From an uncultured Bacteroidales bacterium (GTDB taxonomy: Bacteria; Bacteroidota; Bacteroidia; Bacteroidales; FEN-979), in assembly GCA_903925275.1 (NCBI GenBank), contig CAIYES010000477.1, forward strand, positions 1 through 32,959: a stretch of 32,959 bases of DNA. Direction: 5' to 3'. The notes beneath the pieces are model-generated. The model did not search any database. It was not told the DNA's origin and was given only the letters and a program-made list of their open reading frames with translations. Within the stretch, counting starts at the first letter, position 1; each line of letters starts with the position of its first letter. This document shows, piece after piece, positions 15,788 to 23,473 of this stretch. Both the position numbers and the translations under genes were made by a program.

Positions 15788-18700
15788 TTAATTGGTTAAA
15801 AATGTTATTTTTTTGAGATAATTTAAAATTAACTTCAGGTAGTCATCATATTTTTCCGGAAAATAAAAACCCGATGAATGCAATTTTTCCTTGACTTCTC
15901 CGGAATTCCAATGGGAAAAAGTCTTCCATTCTCTGGTCATGATGTCTTTCCTTTCCCTCAAATAAAATTCCCGGATTGGATACATGGCATTTTTTTCATC
16001 TGCCATTGCAAGGTGTTTGTCCTTCCAGATATTTACAGGAAGAAGTTCTATTTTAAATCCGCAGCTTTCAATTAATTCAATATATTCCCGCCAGGTGATC
16101 TCATATGGATTGTTCATATTGTAGATATGAATCCCATGGGAGTTTTTCGCCAGATGAATAATGGCATCGGCAAGCATATCCACCGGTGTCATTTCTACTG
16201 ATCTCTTCCAATCAGGCGCTGCTTCCATTTGAATACATCCTTTCATGAGTAGTAGCGCATGATTTTTTTCGGGCGCACAGATTCCTTCTTTGCTGTCGCC
16301 GGTGATGTTTCCGGGTCTGAAAACATTAATGTCAATGCCATGGACATTGCTTATTATTTTCTCTGACACCCACTTGCTTAAGATGTACCCGTTCGTTGAC
16401 AAAGGCGAATCTTTAGAATCAACCTCTAACTGAAATCCGTTGGCATCCCTGATACTTGCCACACCCAAAGTCGAAATATAATTGAGGGTTTTCTTTTTAC
16501 CGGTTGCAGCAATTTTAAGAAGCTCCACTGTAGATAAAACATTGGACTTTCTCAACGTATTGTAATCGTACATGTGATGAACCATAGCTCCCGAATGATA
16601 GATGGAATCAATTTTTTCATTCATCATTTCCAGGGTTGCATCATCCATCCCCAATTTTTTTTCTGCTAAATTTCCAATTACAAGTTTTACGCTCGGATGA
16701 TTTTTTAAATATTCTTTTTTATACAAATCAAGTGTTGCTTCATAAAGACGCCGAATATCCTCCTGGTCCTTGCCTCTCACCAGGCAATAAATGTCAGCTT
16801 TAGTTTTCTTAATCAACCCATCAAGAAGATAAACTCCTAAAAATCCGGTGACACCTGTAAGGAGTATGGAAGCTGGCTCTTTTTCTCTTTTTGATATAAT
16901 GTTCTCAGTCGAGACTACTGTTTCAGCGTCCTTAAGCGCTATACTTAAATTGTTTTCGGATGCGCCGGAAGTTATTCCTGTACCGTCAATAAAAGCAGCC
17001 AGGTAGGCGATAGTAGGCTGGGCGAACATTTGAGATATATTCACATCTGCGCTAAGTTTCCGCTTTACACTTGAAAGCATTCTCACTGTGAGAATGGAAT
17101 TACCTCCTATTTCGAAGAAGTTATCGTTGACACTAATTTTGTCGAGTTTTAAAAGTTCTTTCCATATTTCTGCCAGCGTAATTTCTGTGAACGTAACCGG
17201 ATGGTTATATTTTCTTTTAGAAGACATTATATCTTCCAATTTGGGCGTTGGGAGCTTACTTCGGTCAACTTTAAAATTGTTGTTTAGTTTGAATGATGCC
17301 ATCTTTATAAAAGCCGTTGGGATCATGAATTCCGGAAGCTGACGGGCAAGGAAAGTTTTCATATCTACCTGCGCTACAGCGTTTTCCCTGGGAACCCAGT
17401 ATGCAATAAGTTGTTGATTCCAGGGAATTACCACACATTGTTTTACCTCTTCATGTCTGAGAAGGACAGCTTCAATCTCCTCGGGTTCGATTCTGAAACC
17501 GCGTATTTTCACCTGGAAGTCTGTGCGTCCGAGGAACTCTATATTCCCATCCGGCAGCCATCTTACCAAATCACCTGTCCGATACAGGCGGGTATTTATA
17601 TTCTTTTCTTTATGCTCTTTTGAAACAAAGGGATTCTCAATAAACCGCTCTTTTGAAAGTTCGGGTCTGTTCAGATAGCCAATTGCAAGAGAATCTCCGC
17701 CTATATAAAGTTCTCCCGGAACGTCCACAGGCAGAGGGTTTAACTTATTATCCAGCACATAGGCGGTATAATTGTGAAGTGGCTTCCCGATAGGTATCAC
17801 ATCGCTGTCTTTATATTCATCCGTCAAGAGACAGGAAGTACTGAGACAAGTACATTCCGTAGGTCCATAACCGTGAATTACATTAAGTGTGGATGGTTTT
17901 ACCTCAAGTAACTTTTTTACCGTACTAACATTTACGGCCTCTCCCCCAAACAATACCGATTTTAACGAATAGAATATCTCTGCATCACAGTCCACAATTG
18001 CATTAAACAGGGCTGTGGTGAACCAAGCAGTTGTAACCTTATTATCGGATATTTCCTTTTTCAACAAATCGAGATTCTCAATTTTGTTACTGTCAATAAT
18101 GACTAATTTCGCACCTGAAAGTAAGGCGCCCCAGAATTCATAAATGGAAGCGTCGAAGGCATAAGTTGAACATTGGGCAATAACATCATCTTCTGTAACT
18201 ACATCAGTTTTAATGCTGGTAACGAAATTGGTAACCGCACGTTGAGGTATCGTCACTCCCTTGGGGTTACCTGTTGAGCCTGAAGTATAGATGATATAAG
18301 CGATATCGTTGGCACTTATTTTATTGCCGGGGTTTTTATCGGAAAAATCAACTTTATCAGAAGCTTCTGTATCAAGCGGGATGACTATTCTTTCTTCCTC
18401 TGCAAGAAAAGTCAATTCCTCCATCAGCTTGTTTTGCGTCAGGATTACCTTTAACGCAGAATCTTCCATGATAAACCGGAGGCGGTTTTCAGGATAATGA
18501 GGCGGTATCGGAACGTAAGAACAACCAGATTTGAGAATACCCAACAAGCCTATCAGCATATCAGGGCAACGTTCCATGCAGATTCCAATATTATTGTTTG
18601 ATACTCCGTCAAAGGAACCAGGATGGATTTTATTCAACCTATGTGCTAATTTGTTGGCTTCTTCATTTAATTTTTGGTAAGAAAGTGTTTTGCCGTTATG

Positions 18701-21700
18701 AACGATTGCAACTTTGTCTGGATGCAGGTTCACCTGCTCTTCAAACATATCAATCATTGTTTGGCTCCTGTCATAATTCACAGCGTTATCATTGAACCCA
18801 AACAAAATTTGTTCTTTCTCTTTATGCAGTAATATATTTACATCCTCTACATTTTTCTCGGCTGATTCGATTAATTCTTCCAGTAATGTGATGTAATGTT
18901 CAAACATTCCCTGTATAGTGTCTCTCTTAAAAATGTCACTGTTGTATTCCCAAACAATGGTTATATCTTCCATTTCCAAGTGAGCAGCTTCGGTGGCTAC
19001 ATGCTGTTCAGCCCTCGGAATGCAGATGACATTCATATCTAATTTGGCTGTGGCATTGTGTCTCTCAAGCAATTCGCCATGAAGACCGGCAAAATCGAGA
19101 AGAGGAATATCACTGTCATGAAAAGCGAACAATACCTGGAACAAGGGGTTTCGTCCGGGTGTGACACCGGCTTTCAGCCGTTCTACGATGTGCATGAAAG
19201 GTATATCGTAATGAGCGGCATCATAGAGCATGTTCTCCTTTGTTTTATTAATCAGCTCTTTAAAGGTCGGATTCTTTGATAAATCGGAATATAAGAGAAC
19301 AGAATTCACAAACATCCCCATCAGCCCCTCGGTTTCCTTTAAATTGCGGTTGGCGACCCCGGTGCCGAGGAGAAACTGTGTCTGCCTGCTATATTTCGAT
19401 ATCAATACAGCAAAGGCGGAGTACATCGTATTAAAAAGGGTAACCTTATTGTTTCTGCTGAATTCGCGCAGTGAATGATACAGACTTCTTTTTAAATTAA
19501 GCCTTATGGCATCCCCGTTAAAACTCTGTACGGAAGGACGCGGATGGTCAGTAGGCAAATTTAATACCGTAGGATAATCCTTGATCTTATTTATCCAATA
19601 ACTTATTTTTTCTTCAAGACGATCGCCTGAAAGATTGTTGCGCTGCCAAATAGCGTAATCGGCATATTGAATAGGCAATTCCGGCAAAGGGGAGGGTTTC
19701 CCTTCAATGCTGGCAATATAAAACGCTTTCATTTCTCTCAGGAAAATACCGGCTTCCCACCCATCATGAAGAAAATGATGTTCCATGTGAAGAAAAATAT
19801 GTTCTTCTTCACTGATTTTAAAAAGACTCCACGATACAAGCGGAAGTTTGCTAAAGTTGAATGAGTGAGACATCACTTTTCCCATAAGTTTTTCCGCTTC
19901 TCCGGCTTTTTTATCTTCGGGCATATGTGTCAGGTCGGCCTCATTAAGTTTGACCTTCCAGGGTGCATGCACAATCTGAACGGGTCCCTTCGTGCTTTCG
20001 TGGAAAGTGGTTCTCAATATCTCGTGGCGGATAACCATTTCATTGAGAAACTGCACTAAAATGTGCTTGTCGAGTTTTCCTTTCAGCACCAATGAAAACT
20101 GAAAGTTATAAGCCCTGTTGTTTGGAACAAGTTTGCTCAAAAACCAAATCTGTTCCTGCTGGAATGAAAGTGGAATATTTTTCCTGTTCGGTACCCGCGG
20201 TATTGAAATAAGGTCCGCCTTCTCGTTAACTGTTATCTCAGAGATAAATTTTGCAAGGCTTTGAATATTACGATGTTCAAAAATATCTTTGAGTTCAATC
20301 TTTTTAGAAAATTTCTTCCTTATTTCAGAAGCAATCTTTGCGGCCATCAAAGAATGCACACCCATGTCGAAGATATCGCTGTCAACACTGATTTTTTCGA
20401 GATTCATTATAGCACAAAGAATTTCAGAAATCAACACTTCGTATGGACTTTGGGGAGCCACATATTTTACTGGGGTTTTAGCATATAAATGCCCTATTGT
20501 GGGAGGGGGAAGCAGTTTTCGCTCTATTTTACCGCTTGGCGACATAGGCATTTCTGCCAGTTCTATAAATACAGTTGGAATCATATGATCAGGTAAAAAC
20601 TCTGACAGATGAGCTTTTAAGTCAGTGATGGAAGGCGATGCTTTGGGTCTCGGCACAAAATAAGCAGCCAAACGTTTTTCATTACCATCATCATATGGAA
20701 CTACAACACAGTCTTTAATTTCTCCATGAGACATAAGAACGGATTCAATTTCACCCGCTTCAACACGGAACCCTCTTATTTTTACCTGGAAATCCACCCG
20801 CCCCAGAAAGTCAATTGAACCATTTTTGAGCCATCTTACGCGGTCGCCTGACTTGTAAAGCCTGAGATTTTTTCCAGTGACTAGTTCTTCCTGCGTAAAA
20901 AATGGGTTTTTTATAAAACGTTCTTCTGTAAGTTCCGGGCGGTTCAAGTAGCCCCTGCTAACACCCATCCCGCCTATACAAAGTTCACCCGGCACTCCTA
21001 CCGGCATAAGGTTCAGAAATTTGTCGAGAACATAGATTTTAATATTATCGTTCGGACCACCAATCTCAGTACTTAATCTCTCTTCATTATAGATGCATCC
21101 ATTTGAAATAACTGTACACTCTGTAGGCCCGTAAACATTGAATAAAGTTCTTCCCTTACTCCAGAAATCCAATGTTTCTTTGTCGGAGATATCACCGCCG
21201 ACATAAATGGACCTCAGCGATGGGACTTCTTCTTTCGGCATGGCATGTAATACAGCAGAAGTCAAAAATATAATATTGATAGACTGTTCTTTAAGGTAAT
21301 AAAACAATGCTTCCGGGTCCATCCTCAGCTCATTATGGGTAATGTACAATGTTGCCCCGAATAATAATGCAGGAAACATGTCGCCCACCGACATGTCAAA
21401 ATTTATTGAAGAAAACTGAAGTATGTGGTCTCCCGGGGTGATAGAATGCTTTTTCCTGGCAAAAAAAGCATAGTTAATCACACTTCTGTGTTCGATCATT
21501 GCACCTTTGGGCCGGCCTGTGGAACCTGAGGTATAGATGATATATGACAGGTTACGTGAATTGTTGATCAGTTCAGGATTCTTGCCTGAATATTTCGAGA
21601 TGACCTCCCAACCACCATCAAGAGAAATTACGCCATAGTCTGTTTCATTTAAAAAAAGAAGTTTATCAAGATTGACCATTTCGGTTACAACCAAAGGAGC

Positions 21701-22723
21701 AAGAGCATCATCCATCATAAAGCGGAGACGGTCGGCCGGATAAGCCGGATCGATTGGAATATATGCGCACCCTGCTTTGAGAATGCCCAATATAGCCACA
21801 ACCATTCCAACTCCCCTGGTCATACAGATTCCTATAGGGGTATCAGGAAGAATATCTTCCTTGTATATGATCCGGTAGTGACCCCTGATCGCATGACCCA
21901 ACCGATTCGCCTTTTCATTCAATTCCCTGTATGTAATGCTTTCATCCTTGTAAACCACTGCAATGTTATCAGGGGTTCTCTCCACCTGCTCTTCAAAAAG
22001 CTGGTGAAGGGTGACATCCTCATTGAAATTTACTTCTGAGTTATTAAAATCGACAAGTATTCGCTGCTTTTCTTCTATCGCAATGATGGGAAATGAGCAA
22101 AGGCTTGCTTCCGGTTTTGACATGACTCCTTCCAGTAACGCAATAAAATGATCACCCATTTGCCTGATATAGAACTCTTCCAGTCTGTCGGCAAATAGGA
22201 TTCCAAAGGATTCAGGGTTCTCCGTTACATATTCAAACAGAATTTTGAATGGGTTGAGATTCCGAGCGGTAACAGAGAGCGCATTAACTTCACCGATTGC
22301 CACGATGCCATCGTTAATATTTGTTTTGGAACCACTGCTGGATGAGTCAATTAACTGTTCAAAGCTTTCCAGGGGATATCCTTTACCTTCTTCCCTTTGA
22401 CTGGTAATTTGAGTAATCAACTCAGAAATGTTTGTTTCTTTGGTCATGGACACTTTCAGCGGTATTCCAAGATCTGCTAAAAACACTATAATTTCATCCT
22501 GATCGGTATAACGGGAAACCAACGCAACCCATATCGCTGTATAAAGAGTTGATAAATCGTATTTATAAGAAGAGATGTATTGCTTCAGTTTTATCTGCTG
22601 TTCGTCATTCAATTTGAAAAGAACTGAGCTGTTTTTGGTGCCATCTCCATTTCCTGAAAAATAAAATGGGACCTGCAAAGGTGAACCTTGCAGTGAGTTT
22701 TTCCAATATTCTAAGTTTTCCAT
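15788..22723 (-). CDS. Dimodular NRPS: half-C, A, T, C, A, T, reductase
   Basis: Two-module non-ribosomal peptide synthetase with reductive release. Residues 1-225 match only the C-terminal lobe of a condensation domain and lack HHxxxDG. A1 (~240-745) has YTSGSTGRPKG (397-407), NVYGPTE (529-535) and Lys732. T1 has Ser791 in an unusual DMGVHSL. C (~845-1300) has HHFLHDG (982-988). A2 (~1325-1825) has YTSGSTGNPKG (1479-1489), YGPTE and Lys1818. T2 has Ser1876 in GGNSI. The thioester reductase (~1950-2311) has TGVTGFLG (1956-1963) and YxxxK (Tyr2113, Lys2117). Hand alignment to GrsA gives pocket codes D-M-G-F-Y-G-V-V-I for A1, which I do not recognise, and D-A-Y-W-L-G-G-C-L for A2, close to aliphatic (valine-like) codes. 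Architecture and reductive end match pyrazinone synthetases such as AusA. No phosphopantetheinyl transferase or MbtH gene is nearby. It lies 24 bases downstream of the STAS gene. Confidence 0.93.
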   Translation of the reverse strand: MENLEYWKNSLQGSPLQVPFYFSGNGDGTKNSSVLFKLNDEQQIKLKQYISSYKYDLSTLYTAIWVALVSRYTDQDEIIVFLADLGIPLKVSMTKETNISELITQITSQREEGKGYPLESFEQLIDSSSSGSKTNINDGIVAIGEVNALSVTARNLNPFKILFEYVTENPESFGILFADRLEEFYIRQMGDHFIALLEGVMSKPEASLCSFPIIAIEEKQRILVDFNNSEVNFNEDVTLHQLFEEQVERTPDNIAVVYKDESITYRELNEKANRLGHAIRGHYRIIYKEDILPDTPIGICMTRGVGMVVAILGILKAGCAYIPIDPAYPADRLRFMMDDALAPLVVTEMVNLDKLLFLNETDYGVISLDGGWEVISKYSGKNPELINNSRNLSYIIYTSGSTGRPKGAMIEHRSVINYAFFARKKHSITPGDHILQFSSINFDMSVGDMFPALLFGATLYITHNELRMDPEALFYYLKEQSINIIFLTSAVLHAMPKEEVPSLRSIYVGGDISDKETLDFWSKGRTLFNVYGPTECTVISNGCIYNEERLSTEIGGPNDNIKIYVLDKFLNLMPVGVPGELCIGGMGVSRGYLNRPELTEERFIKNPFFTQEELVTGKNLRLYKSGDRVRWLKNGSIDFLGRVDFQVKIRGFRVEAGEIESVLMSHGEIKDCVVVPYDDGNEKRLAAYFVPRPKASPSITDLKAHLSEFLPDHMIPTVFIELAEMPMSPSGKIERKLLPPPTIGHLYAKTPVKYVAPQSPYEVLISEILCAIMNLEKISVDSDIFDMGVHSLMAAKIASEIRKKFSKKIELKDIFEHRNIQSLAKFISEITVNEKADLISIPRVPNRKNIPLSFQQEQIWFLSKLVPNNRAYNFQFSLVLKGKLDKHILVQFLNEMVIRHEILRTTFHESTKGPVQIVHAPWKVKLNEADLTHMPEDKKAGEAEKLMGKVMSHSFNFSKLPLVSWSLFKISEEEHIFLHMEHHFLHDGWEAGIFLREMKAFYIASIEGKPSPLPELPIQYADYAIWQRNNLSGDRLEEKISYWINKIKDYPTVLNLPTDHPRPSVQSFNGDAIRLNLKRSLYHSLREFSRNNKVTLFNTMYSAFAVLISKYSRQTQFLLGTGVANRNLKETEGLMGMFVNSVLLYSDLSKNPTFKELINKTKENMLYDAAHYDIPFMHIVERLKAGVTPGRNPLFQVLFAFHDSDIPLLDFAGLHGELLERHNATAKLDMNVICIPRAEQHVATEAAHLEMEDITIVWEYNSDIFKRDTIQGMFEHYITLLEELIESAEKNVEDVNILLHKEKEQILFGFNDNAVNYDRSQTMIDMFEEQVNLHPDKVAIVHNGKTLSYQKLNEEANKLAHRLNKIHPGSFDGVSNNNIGICMERCPDMLIGLLGILKSGCSYVPIPPHYPENRLRFIMEDSALKVILTQNKLMEELTFLAEEERIVIPLDTEASDKVDFSDKNPGNKISANDIAYIIYTSGSTGNPKGVTIPQRAVTNFVTSIKTDVVTEDDVIAQCSTYAFDASIYEFWGALLSGAKLVIIDSNKIENLDLLKKEISDNKVTTAWFTTALFNAIVDCDAEIFYSLKSVLFGGEAVNVSTVKKLLEVKPSTLNVIHGYGPTECTCLSTSCLLTDEYKDSDVIPIGKPLHNYTAYVLDNKLNPLPVDVPGELYIGGDSLAIGYLNRPELSKERFIENPFVSKEHKEKNINTRLYRTGDLVRWLPDGNIEFLGRTDFQVKIRGFRIEPEEIEAVLLRHEEVKQCVVIPWNQQLIAYWVPRENAVAQVDMKTFLARQLPEFMIPTAFIKMASFKLNNNFKVDRSKLPTPKLEDIMSSKRKYNHPVTFTEITLAEIWKELLKLDKISVNDNFFEIGGNSILTVRMLSSVKRKLSADVNISQMFAQPTIAYLAAFIDGTGITSGASENNLSIALKDAETVVSTENIISKREKEPASILLTGVTGFLGVYLLDGLIKKTKADIYCLVRGKDQEDIRRLYEATLDLYKKEYLKNHPSVKLVIGNLAEKKLGMDDATLEMMNEKIDSIYHSGAMVHHMYDYNTLRKSNVLSTVELLKIAATGKKKTLNYISTLGVASIRDANGFQLEVDSKDSPLSTNGYILSKWVSEKIISNVHGIDINVFRPGNITGDSKEGICAPEKNHALLLMKGCIQMEAAPDWKRSVEMTPVDMLADAIIHLAKNSHGIHIYNMNNPYEITWREYIELIESCGFKIELLPVNIWKDKHLAMADEKNAMYPIREFYLRERKDIMTREWKTFSHWNSGEVKEKLHSSGFYFPEKYDDYLKLILNYLKKITFLTN

Positions 22724-22747
22724 AGCTGTTTTTTCTGTATTGGTTTA

Positions 22748-23080
22748 TTAAAACACGCTGAGCGCTTCTTCTTCACCGGGATAGATCTCGAAAATTTGCG
22801 TAAACCCGGAAATTGCGAAAATTTCATGGAAATTCTCATTCAATCCACAAATAACCATCTTCCCTTTGGCCTGTGTAATCCTTTTCAAGGCAAATAAAAG
22901 GGTTCTCAATCCGGAACTGCTGATAAAATCCATCTGTGAGCAATTGACTATAATCCTGGAAACCTGATTATCCATCAGTTCAGTAAGCCGTTTCTCAAAA
23001 ACAATGCTGCTAATCGTGTCCAGCCTGCCCTGTATGCCGATGATCATGCATTTTTCATTATTTTTCTCTGTTATTTCCAT
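22748..23080 (-). CDS. STAS-domain anti-anti-sigma factor (SpoIIAA/RsbV-like)
   Basis: A 110-aa single STAS domain. Like SpoIIAA and RsbV it would bind an anti-sigma kinase and be switched off by serine phosphorylation. The fold pattern is visible: GIQGRLDTISS (15-25), then IIVNCSQMDFISSSGLRTLL (43-62), in which the Ser54-56 cluster before Gly57-Leu58 holds the probable phosphosite, then KGKMVICGL and ISGFTQIFEIYPGEEEAL. No kinase or sigma factor gene is in the window, so its partner must be elsewhere. It is the first gene of the NRPS operon, with 24 bases to the NRPS start, an uncommon companion for an NRPS. It may couple product formation to a general stress pathway (inference). Confidence 0.88.
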   Translation of the reverse strand: MEITEKNNEKCMIIGIQGRLDTISSIVFEKRLTELMDNQVSRIIVNCSQMDFISSSGLRTLLFALKRITQAKGKMVICGLNENFHEIFAISGFTQIFEIYPGEEEALSVF

Positions 23081-23099
23081 ATTATATAGGGTTTTTGCA

Positions 23100-23339
23100 T
23101 CAAAAGTATCGGGTTAAAAGGAGAACATTTTTATTCCATCTTTGCTTGCGTACTCCCAATGGTTGACCATGAAAAAGAAATTTCCGCCATACATGGGAAT
23201 TGTCTTCCCGGAAGAGGTTAACCTGATCCAGCACAGTTCTCAGGTTTTCCCGATATGTTATGTTTTGGTCAATAATTATAATATCTATTTGCCTTCCCTT
23301 TGCAAATAAGTTATTATCAAATATACAAAGCCCTGGATT
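23100..23339 (-). pseudogene. Receiver-domain remnant in the NRPS operon leader
   Basis: A 79-codon open frame without a usable start codon ends 19 bases before the STAS gene. Its middle reads QIDIIIIDQNITYRENLRTV, followed by LDQV. That matches the first strand, acidic turn and first helix of a LuxR/NarL-type response-regulator receiver, but with DQN where DDN or DDH is expected. The rest (HVWRKFLFHG onwards) is not receiver-like and looks frame-shifted. I read it as a decayed response-regulator fragment; coincidence remains possible. Confidence 0.4.
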
Positions 23340-23347
23340 TTAGCAAA
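23318..23347 (-). promoter_or_regulatory. Candidate promoter of the STAS-NRPS operon
   Basis: On the minus strand, TTTG (23344-23347), an 18-base spacer and TATATTTG (23318-23325) match the Bacteroidota -33/-7 consensus. Transcription would start near 23311, leaving a leader of about 230 bases before the STAS ATG. No other good candidate was seen closer to the gene. Confidence 0.5.
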
Positions 23348-23393
23348 TACGGGGATGCTTGTAATTGGTCTCACGGGAAACAAGTATTTGTAG

Positions 23394-23409
23394 TAAGGGA
23401 AAACCCTTA
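23394..23409. terminator. Weak hairpin downstream of hsdR
   Basis: TAAGGG-AAAA-CCCTTA forms a 6-bp stem with a tetraloop, 65 bases after the hsdR stop. No clear T-run follows, so terminator function is uncertain. Confidence 0.25.
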
Positions 23410-23473
23410 GAAAACAAAGGAAGGGTGAAACTATTCTATCGAAAAGCAGTTGTTCCTAACGGAAGAGCTATTC

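Noticed and set aside
23114-23194. 26-aa leader peptide (MYGGNFFFMVNHWEYASKDG...) before the STAS gene
   Set aside because: It has an ATG and plausible composition but no clear ribosome binding site, and overlaps the receiver-like frame; too little support to list as a gene.
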